The notes under the pieces are model-generated. The model ran no database searches and had not been told where the DNA came from. It saw only the letters and a program-made list of their open reading frames with translations. The position numbers and the translations under genes are program-made. Positions 36,136 to 47,400 of a DNA stretch of 64,000 bases are shown here, one piece after another; the stretch's first letter is position 1, and each line of letters begins with the position of its first letter. The DNA comes from Macrosteles quadrilineatus (lineage: Eukaryota > Arthropoda > Insecta > Hemiptera > Cicadellidae): positions 68,524,030 through 68,588,029 of the forward strand of contig NW_026542597.1 of the NCBI RefSeq assembly GCF_028750875.1. The letters are read 5' to 3'.

Positions 36136-36779
36136 GCTAGAGCTGCATCAACCTAACTGCAATCTCTTTTTGTAACTAATGCATCTCATTTATGCCATAT
36201 CACGTACTCTATGTTTATATATTCAAAATACAGTGTCAAATATTAGGTCAGTCTGATTGTGTGAGTTATTTATTTGTTCCGATTTACGTTTCCCTTTTTT
36301 AGTATAACAAAACAATAATGAAAAATCAGGTTGGACAATTGCTAAACTTACAATAAATAAATTTGAGTGCAAATGTATGCTATTTATATTAACAAAATAA
36401 AACGTAATACCTTAGTATCGCTAATTCACAGTCAAAAATAAAATAACAGTTTGAAACATAGCACATATCGAGTGTCTAGAATAAATAGTTAATAGAATAA
36501 TATAATAGTTACTAGTGTTTGTGAATACTTGATACAGAACTGTCATATTATCATCATTGTAAACCCATATTTGTAGCTGGGAGCATAATGACGGTTTGTA
36601 ACCTCTATTTTTCAGTCTTTGCACGAAATCAAGAAGGAGTGGGATTCTCTTGAGCTAAGAGGCAACATCCATCGCTATAACATGTAGGAAAAATTATCTT
36701 AATTTACCACATGTTAGGTTAAGTAAGGTTCAGATGTCAAATGATGTTCTTAGTTACAAGTTTTTTTAATAAACTTCCT

Positions 36780-37085
36780 TTTTAAGCTCGGAACCTGCCA
36801 GACCCAAAATTCAGGAAATGGGTTGAAGGGTTCCTTTTGTCAAGCCCTTTGTACAAGGTTAAAGAATTTTTTATCTGAAATATGGAATATGTTAGTAGAT
36901 TTTTTTGTTTTAAACCGAGTGTTAAGTGCCATTTTGTTTCTCTGCATAGAGAGTTTCAGAAAATTGTTTTATATCGGTAAGAAACCTTGTACTTTTCTCT
37001 TATTTTAGTTGTGATTGTACTGACGCTTTCTAGTAATGTAACCCTACATTTTGTGGAAATAAAAATTCTTGATTCTTGATTCTTA
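36780..37085 (+). mobile_element. Possible LINE/SINE 3' end with a TTGATTC tail
   Basis: A 300-bp segment ends in GGAAATAAAAATTC followed by a short TTGATTC tandem run (37064-37083), the style of 3' tail made by target-primed retrotransposons. No reverse transcriptase frame is present. Family not identified. Confidence 0.35.
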
Positions 37086-37089
37086 TTGT

Positions 37090-38590
37090 GTTAGTATTTA
37101 GGAATAAAATTACTTTATTTTAAAATTAGTTTGTTGGTTATAAGTAATTGATAAGCTCTTGGTCTCAAAATAGAAATCGACCAATTTACTCTTTGAGAAT
37201 GATGTTGTAAGCCTATTTTACAAGTATATTGAGTAGTTTTATGTTTGTTTATGTAAATAAGTCACTGATTAGGCGACGAAGTAATGATATATCAGACATA
37301 TAGCCTACATATACATTAGTGAATATGTTTTAAATCCCTCTTTAGGGCTAGAATCGCCTTTTTATACGTAACAGTGTATTTGTCTTAGAATTACATAATT
37401 GTTTTAAATATATCGAAGAAAATAAATTATGTGCAAATTATATGATGCTTTTATTTTAGGTCGTTTTAAGTCTTTTAACATATTCCCTGCACTAATATTT
37501 ATTTTTCGCATCCTAAAAGTGTATACAGTAACATAAACAGTATATATTTCTTGATTTTAAAGCCTTATATTCATGTTTATGTACCAAAATACAAATTGAA
37601 AATATGATTAGTTCCTTCAGTAAAACCATTGACTATTGGAGACTGAAGGTAAAACCAAAAAGAAAAAGTCTGATTAATTAGGATATTGCTTGAAAATTAA
37701 TTTGACAAGAAATATCACATGTTGGTTATGTTTGTGAAAATTGAATTCCATCTAGGTACTTATAATGAAACCTAAAGCGAATTGAGCCATTTTATTTGCA
37801 GTGCATCATATCAATATTTAGTGGCAATCGATTTTGTATATATAAATAGCATTTCATAACTACTATTGTTAAAAAATTTAATAAAAACCAATAACTGCGA
37901 GTTAAAATCGTTCAACTCCAAATTGAATAAGCAATTTAAAATAATTATTCCAATGTAAAAGAGTTGCAGAACAATTTAACAATTTAAGTATGTTAAATTA
38001 AATTAAATACATAAGTAATCCCCTAAATTAAAATAACAATTTCAATTAGTTCCAAAAACATTTTACAAATAAATTATATAACTCGTATTGGCCTAAACTA
38101 AAAGTAAAAATTGCCTATCGCTAATTAAACCATAAAAAACATAAATATAATTTGAACATTTGATTGAAACATAGTTTTAATCAAAAATACTTTAATTTAC
38201 TTTTTCCAAAAATAAACAAGGCATCAATTATCATGATAGCTCATCGATCTTCTCGTTTGTAATCGAATATTTCAGTAACATAAAAAATTCCTCACTCAAT
38301 CATCTGTGATTGCAAATTTCTCTCGTTTTGGAATATTTTTAAATTGAACTGACAGTGTCCTATATTATTTTTAGTTAACTATAACAGATCTAATGTTGTG
38401 ATTTACAGTGGCCATAAAATATGACTTTTTCAATTGATTTACTCCGTGCACATACTAAACCTAATTACATTATATTTTCCCTTGTTATATTTCAAACGTT
38501 GTTACCGAGTTGAATTATGTTACACACTGAAACATAAAACGGTTTTCAACAAATATATATTTTATACGACCATTAACCGTGCAAGTATTG
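37090..38590. other. AT-rich intergenic sequence
   Basis: No gene, RNA or repeat boundary recognised. Confidence 0.45.
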
Positions 38591-38959
38591 TTCTAATGCT
38601 AAGCTAACACCAGACCTCTGGAGATGTCTATTTTTAGCATCTGGATGGGTCCACTTAGCCCATTCATGGGGTGCAAAGTGAAACCCTTAGACTCGCCCCT
38701 ACGTATTAAATAAACACTGAGTGACTGTAGAAATGTTGACTCGCAATTTAAATACTCTCTTTGCAAAGATAAATCTTTAATAAAATATAATAGGGTTTGT
38801 TCGGCTTCCAAAGGTAAGGTAGCGTAAAGTATACTTATTTTAATCATCCAAAAGTAGTCCAATCCACAAAACACTACTCAATTCACCCCTTCAATTTACC
38901 CTTTCAACTCACATATTTTAACCACCTCAAATGGACACCGCGTTCACATAACCTCAAAT

Positions 38960-39420
38960 GTGAATCAATACTGCAGATCAGACTTACCTAGACTCGCCTA
39001 TGGAGCGTTACTTGCCTTACACTCTCACATACACCCTGTAACGCGTCACTCGCGTAACGCGCAACGCGTAACGCGTAACGCACACACAGTACCCGGGACG
39101 ACGCGGCGTAAGGGTCGGCGTCTCTTACAACACTGGAGTCTGGGCCTAGCATGGACCAGGGGGTGGTCGGGATGCCTCCCTTCATGGCCTACTTACCGCC
39201 TCCATGTTGTCAATTTATTTGCGGTTATTTCTGATGATTCCTCCACTTCAACGTGCATCGATCATACCTGACTCGAGCCTTAGATTAATGATATTGTCAA
39301 TAACAAGTGTGTTTTCGTGTTCGGGTTCTTACCCGAACGGGAAAGTGGTTTGCGAGATTAATTGTTCTTGTAAGTGGTGCGTTGCGAGTGTTTGGTATTT
39401 TGCTTGAAGTTTTTTGGTAT
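38960..39420. other. CpG-rich island with ACGCGT tandem motif
   Basis: Unusually GC- and CpG-rich for this window. At about 39040-39085 the motif AACGCGT/AACGCGC is repeated four to five times, and the next 60 bases hold CGGGACGACGCGGCG-type sequence. Overlapping open frames occur on both strands (38960-39271 + and 38988-39185 -), as expected from GC-rich DNA; none is recognised. It could be a promoter or first-exon region, or a mobile-element fragment. Confidence 0.35.
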
Positions 39421-40730
39421 TTGATAGCTTTGGTAACGTTTAAGCATAGTGTAAACTGTTAAATAGAATTTGATGTATAAAGTAACATTAATAAAACACT
39501 CTTTGGCGATACGTATAAAATTGAATAAACCCCTTTTTTGAATGTAGACTGCTTAAAATAGAGTTAGAACGACGAGCCAATTGTAAATAATAACTGTGAC
39601 TTTAATCAACGATTAAGAATTATACATTGTGTTGTTGTGGATTACTTCAACCCAATCAGTTACAAGTACTCATTTTATTCCTATGTAAATTCTTTATATT
39701 TTTTATCTTGGCTAAAAGATAGTTTGTGCGATTGGTGTAATTTAAAGTTAAGTAGTTATATTATTGGACCGTAGGACTGTGCATGAATAAATTATCCCCC
39801 GTATATAAACGCAAATCAAATCTATGAGTTTGCAACGGATCCAAACAATTGTTGAAATTCAGGGTTTTCTATCAAACTAATTTAACTAAATATACAGGTG
39901 AAATTACAAATCCATTTCTTTGGTGAAAAGCTAGCATTATATTCCGTTACAAATTCCAGAATAAAAATTGCACTTATAGAAGAATAATAAACTAGTTTTT
40001 TTACTGGAATCTTTCCAAAATATCAAACGAAAATCGTTATACCAATATATATTCAAGGGATGTACACCAATACCAATATTTCTTTGCTAGAGGCTGCAAG
40101 TATCATATCAGTGTACGTTGGGTATTGGATGTTGGATGTTGGCTGGACGTTTCAACATCAATAGGTCTGCGGTTTCAAGTGATTGACGGGCAATGTTGAA
40201 TACATCCAGGGTGATTTAATCGTGGCATTGGCTGTGGGTGGGGTTTGGCAAGAGGGATTCTTGCAGATCCCCTACACGTAAAACACTTTGTCAAAATTAA
40301 AAAAACATCTATTTAGCTGTTTTAGTATGCTAGGAATTTGCTCCCTCCAATGGTTGTTGAGGCTATGGCAGAGCGAAGCTAATTTGGTTTTAAATAAAAT
40401 TATGTAGTAATTTTACTTTTCTTAGTAAAAGAAAACTATGAAAAAAAGATCAAGACCGTAAGGATAAGATAAACTAACCATCAGTGATACCTTCTATACC
40501 GTACCCTTCATACTGATTTAAATCGTTGCATAGGCCTACAGTGCAATAATGTGCACATATTTTTTTGTATTTTACATACATACATACCAACAACTAGTCT
40601 ATAAAAGGCTGAGTAAGTATTTGATTGTAATGGCAAGTTATAAAATGTTTAATTAATTGGTTCCATTTTTATCGAAATAGAACATTTTTTTAATAAATCT
40701 CAAAATATTATCAACATGAGTTAATCGTCT
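39421..40730. other. Intergenic sequence, nothing recognised
   Basis: AT-rich. A short run of TTGGATGTTGGATGTTGG near 40124 is the only local repeat. Confidence 0.4.
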
Positions 40731-40734
40731 TATA

Positions 40735-41328
40735 TAGGGTGATTACCGAGAAACGCATGTTTTTCAAATAACTAGTATTCAGGCAATTCAAAGCAAAAAA
40801 TATATTTATGAGTGGAAAAACAGTGTACACAATATGCAATTTCAGAATAAAATTACTTACATTTTAGTGTTTAAAAATTACATATCTAAGGTGGTCGCCT
40901 TCTGCTTTGATACAGTGTTGAAGGTGTTCCTTAAAACTTGCTACTAACATATCTCTAGGAGTGGTTTTGATTTCCTGGCGAATAGCTTCTTTAAGTTCCT
41001 GTAATGTTTGTGGTTTGTTTATGTAAATTCTAGATAAAAAAAAACCATTGAAAGATATCGGGAACTGCAAGATCCGGTGAGCGAGAAGGCCAAGTGACAT
41101 CACCAAAACCTGTGATAACTCTTGTAGGGGATGTTCGAAGAAGGAATTCCATACCAAGCAGAAGGCGACCATCTTAGAGATGTAATTTTTTAAAACTAAA
41201 TTGTAAGTAATTTTATTCTAAAACTGCATATTGTGTACAGTGTTTTTCCACTAGTAAATATAACTTTTTATCTGAATTGCCTGAATACTCGTTATTTGAA
41301 AAACATACGTTTCTCGGTAATCACCCTA
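40735..41328 (-). mobile_element. Mariner/Tc1-type deletion derivative, 594 bp
   Basis: Ends TAGGGTGATTACCGAGAAACG and its complement form long inverted repeats (over 100 bp at lower identity: 40735-40860 against 41195-41328), with TA on each side. The inside carries only the C-terminal part of a transposase on the minus strand, out of frame in places. This is an internally deleted, non-autonomous copy. Confidence 0.85.
40864..41172 (-). pseudogene. Mariner/Tc1 transposase, C-terminal fragment, frameshifted
   Basis: In the minus-strand frame offset from the long ORF, about 41110-41060 reads WPSRSPDLAVPDIFQW. This matches the conserved block WPxRSPDLxxxDFFLWG that carries the last catalytic aspartate of mariner/Tc1 transposases. 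A frameshift near the poly-T run (41035-41048 region) moves into the 102-aa frame, whose second half reads INKPQTLQELKEAIRQEI and ends HLRYVIFKH, typical of the transposase C-terminus. The DNA-binding domain and the first two catalytic acidic residues are missing, so it cannot be active. Confidence 0.82.
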
Positions 41329-41329
41329 T

Positions 41330-42240
41330 ATATCATTTTCCCAGCATGGTTCTAACAAAACAAGCGACACTCACTTTACTATTGACACCTTACTCAGGGG
41401 AAATCGACTACGAGACAGGTTTTAGAAAAGCAATAGTCCATATTATTTTACACTATTGCTACCTATTATGAAATCAAATATTTATTATACAACATAAATG
41501 TTTGAAAATATAACTCCGTTTTTCTCTAAATGTTAAATGGTGATGTACAAAACGTACTAAATTATAAACGTAAACCAATTTAGTATTTATCACTATTCGG
41601 GTTACGTACAAAACAAGGCTCATAAACTGAAATTGTAGATTGGATTAACCATAAAAAGCGATAAAACTAATGACGGCAAACAGCGTGAGCCGGTGGAATG
41701 GCAAATTCATTTCAATTAAGCTCACTTGTGTTTATTTATTTAATTAACCATCTGTGCGATACATTCTCTTACATCAGTTCTCTAGTTAATCTAGTTAGTC
41801 TTCTAAAAAAATCGCACATCATGAATATCAACTCAAAAATAGATTACAAATCATGTATTAAAAATGTTATTGATTATATTACATTTCACTTGTCAATAAT
41901 TAACATTCATAAAAGCATTGCTACTAGCGAAAGATTAGCTTTAACTAGATTATTTTATTTTATTTATTTTTAAATTATAAATTTGACAAATTCAAAAAAG
42001 TTCAAGTTTAAATGACCTTACAGTATAGAAAGGTGTTTATTTCATACGTGATTCAATCAGTTAAAATTCAATATCACCTGAATATCGTTCAACAAGTTTA
42101 ACAGTGATTGAAACTACAATAGTACACTTATGATATTTCCCAATTGTATTTTGTTTGGCTGACTTGCTCTCATTACTCTCAAATTCTTTCAAATAGTAAA
42201 ATTTTTTTTATGGAGGGATAGTCATAATATTTATTTTATA
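41330..42240. other. Intergenic sequence, nothing recognised
   Basis: AT-rich. Short frames at 41277 and 41698 are unrecognised and have no supporting context. Confidence 0.4.
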
Positions 42241-42345
42241 TGGGGAGTGAGCTGGTCTTGTGGTAGAGCGCAAACCTTGGTCTCCAATGTTCTCGGTTCA
42301 AATCCCTCCAATCACCAATAGCCTTTACCATATTGGGGAAAATGT
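42241..42345 (+). mobile_element. tRNA-derived SINE head, family S2
   Basis: GTGAGCTGGTCTTGTGGTAGAG (A-box region) and GGTTCAAATCC (B box, 42294) are spaced as in a tRNA, followed by a non-tRNA body. The acceptor ends are not complementary. Related copies lie at 56268-56350 (-) and perhaps 60325-60415 (+). Confidence 0.65.
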
Positions 42346-42639
42346 GTGAAACGGTCCTGGAATATGAAGGCGACATAATAATCAGCTGTATACATTGTTA
42401 GCTTTTTCTACCAAAGAAAGTTTATATATGCCAACAGTACATATAGTAAAAAGTGGTGATTATTTGAATCCCTTAGCAGAAAATTCGTCTAAATATATTT
42501 ACCGAACAAAGTACAACATGAAAATACTGTGTTAAATTAATGCAATATTCTCCACGATGCTGAAAAAAACTCCAATCTAAATTTAGCAGCGATGTTGATC
42601 GACAAAACAGCGATGTGGCAGTGCAGTGGGATGAGGTTA

Positions 42640-42800
42640 CAAGACGTGACGCAGGATGTAGTGAATAAATAATGGAGGCTGTGGCGATGACGCGCCTGCG
42701 CGGGTGGATCGATGCTGGACCAGCTGACGCCGCCATCTTGCGCGGGAAACTCACCAGCTGATCACGCCTCTTCGTTTTGGAGGTTAGGGTTGCCATATTG
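42640..42800 (-). promoter_or_regulatory. GC-rich promoter-like island, possible gene start on the minus strand
   Basis: A sharp GC/CpG peak in AT-rich DNA. On the minus strand it contains TTTCCCGCGC, an E2F-type site, directly followed by AAGATGGCGGCG, which includes both a YY1/Pho-like core (AAGATGGCGGC) and a plausible start codon. Slightly upstream, an ATG at 42796 opens a frame (MATLTSKTKRRDQL) that reaches a strong donor-like GTGAGT about 42 bases later. No further exon was found downstream (toward lower coordinates) in this window, so this is only a candidate. Confidence 0.3.
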
Positions 42801-42839
42801 TGTATTTTATTCTATCGTAAATTTTAACATTATATAGGA

Positions 42840-43570
42840 TGTTTTTCCACTCTACGAAAGAAAATTTCGTACAGAGTAAATAAATTTTAAAAAAATACAA
42901 CTTAAGTACATTTTTTCTCTATTAAAAAGTAAAAAGTTAATAAAAATTTTAGAAAATAATTTAATGAATTATTTGAAAAATATAAGAAAATATAATAATT
43001 ATTTCAGGGTGCTCAGTTATTATATTTACATTTATGCCAGCTTGATCCCTTATGGTTTAGTTACTTCTTACATTTAAGAATATAATACATAAAAATACAA
43101 TTTCCATAAATACAATAATTTATACTGGAATATTATTAAGGTAGGTTTCAGTTTCGCAGGCTACAAATATAACTATAATGAAATTTACACTCTTATGCGA
43201 ATGAAATTTAAAAAAAATACCTAAGTAAAAAAATGTTTTGTTATTCATTTCTAACTCGTTTACTTTTTCGTTTCTGAGGTAATCTTGAAAAAAATTGTAT
43301 GCGCTTGTAAATGAAGATACGTTATTGTTAGTTACTTATTTACTTTACCAACCAAAAGTGTACAATTTCGATATTTAACACTCAAGTCATGAGACTTGAA
43401 TGGCCACAATTCTTTACATTTACAAACTTATTATCTAAGCTATTAACAAGTTCATTAATATTAATACATAGTAAATATCTAAAAAATATATTAGAATACA
43501 TATTATAATTATTAGAACATATATTAAGGATTTTAAGGATTTATTTTGTGTGTTTTCTACGCCGATTGTT
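42840..43570. other. AT-rich intergenic sequence
   Basis: No gene or repeat supported. Confidence 0.45.
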
Positions 43571-43579
43571 TTTTATTTT

Positions 43580-43755
43580 TTTTAGGGGACAGCCCAGCCC
43601 CCGGTCTTTTCACTACTCTAACGACGACCTTTTAGTTAGATAGCATCATTAATTCATATCCCAATGACTTACTGGGCCTGGGAGATCACGTTTGGAATCG
43701 AGCCAGCGATCTTCAGATTTGAAGGGGAACACTATAACCACTCGACATTAAAATT
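43580..43755 (-). mobile_element. tRNA-derived SINE, family S1, minus strand
   Basis: On the minus strand it reads TCGAGTGGTTATAGTG (A-box region), CTTCAAATCTGAAGATCGCTGG (shared exactly with 35157-35290), and a B-box-like GGCTCGATTCC. A GC-rich body ends in GGGGGCTGGGCTGTCCCC and an A-rich tail (the T-run at 43568-43583 on the plus strand). Confidence 0.7.
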
Positions 43756-43769
43756 GTGTCTTGTGTAAT

Positions 43770-44330
43770 AACTATGACTTTTGAATATGCTAATATAATA
43801 CATTTACAATCACATAGGCCTAAGTTTATAAATAATTTAGGGGATTTTTATTGGCATTTTAGTTTCTATACACCTTCCTTCCTGATTTTAATATTTAGTG
43901 ATTTTATATCACAGCATAAAACTTTGTAGCATTTCCAAATTGAAACAATGCCAGAGGTGGACTTGTTACTTTTAATTTTACGCAGGAAGAGTTTTGTCGA
44001 ACGCACAGAGAAACTTGATCAAGGATTAGCTTCTCCCGCGTTAAGAGTTTGCCTTGTTAGGAACTGGAGGGAAAATTGATTCAGCTCCTGTGACAGGAGC
44101 TTTATCAGTTTTCGTAGCAAGAAAATAGATTTTGTGTTCAATATTTGTGAATAAATACAATAAATTCTCTTTCAATAAATACAATTAATTATTAATACAA
44201 TACCATTATTAAGGTAGGTTTTCGAATATATAAGCTAAGAATGTAACTTGAAATAGAAACTGAAATTAGTCCAACTTAAGGATTAGGAATTGTTTTTTTT
44301 TTTTTTTTATTTATTTTAACTGTGTTTGAT
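43770..44330. other. Intergenic sequence, nothing recognised
   Basis: AT-rich with a T-run near 44293-44310. No gene or repeat boundary. Confidence 0.4.
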
Positions 44331-44333
44331 ATG

Positions 44334-44400
44334 TTGCTAGCCTGGTGGTTAGCATCTCGGACTTCGGTGCGGGAGGGACGAGTTCAATTCCTGGCATATT
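44334..44400 (+). mobile_element. tRNA-derived SINE head fragment, interrupted by Helitron
   Basis: TAGCCTGGTGGTTAGCATCTC (A-box region) and GAGTTCAATTCC (B box, 44379) at tRNA spacing. The Helitron begins ten bases later, so the SINE body may have been split by its insertion. Confidence 0.55.
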
Positions 44401-44409
44401 CACTAAACA

Positions 44410-47400
44410 TCTTATATATTAAAAAAATTTGGGTTTTCTTTTCCGAGTTCGTTTGGCTCTTCTACCCGACCGATTTTCATGATTGAGGTCTCAAATTGAA
44501 GGTGTGCACGCACAGATTTGCCATCAAGCATCGGCATATAATTATCTATAGTATTAATCGGTTTATACGTAAACGAAATTTGCTCCCCATGTATTTCTTA
44601 TGGAAGTTAAATTTGGTTTTTCTTTGCCGAGTTCGTTGAGCTCTTCTACCCGACCGATTTTCATCATTGAGGTCTCGAATTGAAGGTATGCAAGCACAGA
44701 TTTGCCATCAAGCATCGGCATATATTTATCTATAATCCCACTCAGGTTATACGTAAACGAAATTTGCTCCCCATGTATTTCTTATGGGAGTTAAATTTGG
44801 TTTTTCTTTGCCGAGTTCGTTTGGCTCTTCTACCCGACCGATTTTCATGATTGAGGTCTCAAATTGAAGGTATGCACGCACAGATTTGCCATCAAGCATC
44901 GGCATATAATTATCTATAGTATTAATCGGTTTATACGCAAATGAAATTTGCTCTCCATGTATTTCTTATGGAAGTTAAATTTGGTTTTTCTTTGCCGAAT
45001 TCGTTTGGCTCTTCTACCCGACCGATTTTCATGATTGAGGTCTCGAATTGAAGGTATGCAAGCACAGATTTGCCATCAAGCATCGGCATATATTTATCTA
45101 TAATCCCACTCAGGTTATACGTAAACGAAATTTGCTCCCCATGTATTTCTTATGGGAGTTAAATTTGGCTTTTCTTTGCCGAGTTCGTTTGCCTCTTCTG
45201 CCAGACCGATTTTCATGATTGAGGTCTCAAATTGAAGGTATGCACGCAGAGATTTGCCATCAAGCATCGGTATATATTTACCTATAATCCCACTCGGTGT
45301 ATACGCAAATGAAATTTACTCTCCATGTATTTCTTATGGAAGTTAAATTTGGTTTTTCTTTGCCGAGTTCGTTTGGCTCTTCTAACCGACCGATTTTCAT
45401 GATTGAGGTCTCAAATTGAAGGTATGCACGCAGAGATTTGCCATCAAGCATCGGTATATATTTACCTATAATCCCACTCGGTGTATACGCAAATGAAATT
45501 TGCTCTCCATGTATTTCTTATGGAAGTTAAATTTGGTTTTTCTTTGCCGAGTTCGTTTGGCTCTTCTGCCAGACCGATTTTCATGATTGAGGTCTCAAAT
45601 TGAAGGTATGCACGCAGAGATTTGCCATCAAGCATCTGTATATATTTACCTATAATCCCACTCGGTGTATACGCAAATGAAATTTGCTCTCCATGTATTT
45701 CTTATGGAAGTTAAATTTGGTTTTTCTTTGCCGAGTTCGTTTGGCTCTTCTACCCGACCGATTTTCATGATTGAGGTCTCAAATTGAAGGTATGCACGCA
45801 CAGATTTGCCATCAAGCATCGGCATATAATTATCTATAGTATTAATCGATTTATACGCAAATGAAATTTGCTCTCCATGTATTTCTTATGGAAGTTAAAT
45901 TTGGTTTTTCTTTGCCGAGTTCGTTTGGCTCTTCTACCCGACCGATTTTCATGATTGAGGTCTCGAATTGAAGGTATGCAAGCACAGATTTGCCATCAAG
46001 CATCGGCATATATTTATCTATAATCCCACTCAGGTTATACGTAAACGAAATTTGCTCCCCATGTATTTCTTAAGGGAGTTAAATTTGGCTTTTCTTTGCC
46101 GAGTTCGTTTGCCTCTTCTGCCAGACCGATTTTCATGATTGAGGTCTCAAATTGAAGGTATGCACGCAGAGATTTGCCATCAAGCATCGGTATATATTTA
46201 CCTATAATCCCACTCGGTGTATACGCAAATGAAATTTACTCTCCATGTATTTCTTATGGAAGTTAAATTTGGTTTTTCTTTGCCGAGTTCGTTTGGCTCT
46301 TCTAACCGACCGATTTTCATGATTGAGGTCTCAAATTGAAGGTATGCACGCAGAGATTTGCCATCAAGCATCGGTATATATTTACCTATAATCCCACTCG
46401 GTGTATACGCAAATGAAATTTGCTCTCCATGTATTTCTTATGGAAGTTAAATTTGGTTTTTCTTTGCCGAGTTCGTTTGGCTCTTCTGCCAGACCGATTT
46501 TCATGATTGAGGTCTCAAATTGAAGGTATGCACGCAGAGATTTGCCATCAAGCATCTGTATATATTTACCTATAATCCCACTCGGTGTATACGCAAATGA
46601 AATTTGCTCTCCATGTATTTCTTATGGAAGTTAAATTTGGTTTTTCTTTGCCGAGTTCGTTTGGCTCTTCTACCCGACCGATTTTCATGATTGAGGTCTC
46701 AAATTGAAGGTATGCACGCAGAGATTTGCCATCAAGCATCGGTATATATTTACCTATAATCCCACTCGGTGTATACGCAAATGAAATTTACTCTCCATGT
46801 ATTTCTTACGGAAGTTAAATTTGGTTTTTCTTTGCCGAGTTCGTTTGGCTCTTCTAACCGACCGATTTTCATGATTGAGGTCTCGAATTGAAGGTATGCA
46901 AGCACAGATTTGCCATCAAGCATCGGCCTATATTTATCTATAATCCCACTCAGGTTATACGTAAACGAAATTTGCTCCCCATGTATTTCTTATGGGAGTT
47001 AAATTTGGTTTTTCTTTGCCGAGTTCGTTTGGCTCTTCTACCCGACCGATTTTCATGATTGAGGTCTCAAATTGAAGGTATGCACGCACAGATTTGCCAT
47101 CAAGCATCGGCATATAATTATCTATAGTATTAATCGGTTTATACGCAAATGAAATTTGCTCTCCATGTATTTCTTATGGAAGTTAAATTTGGTTTTTCTT
47201 TGCCGAGTTCGTTTGGCTCTTCTACCCGACCGATTTTCATGATTGAGGTCTCGAATTGAAGGTATGCAAGCACAGATTTGCCATCAAGCATCGGCATATA
47301 TTTATCTATAATCCCACTCAGGTTATACGTAAACGAAATTTGCTCCCCATGTATTTCTTATGGGAGTTAAATTTGGCTTTTCTTTGCCGAGTTCGTTTGC

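Noticed and set aside
38599..38874. 91-codon minus-strand frame
   Set aside because: Unrecognised, no second copy to test conservation, and adjacent to a GC-rich patch that favours open frames.
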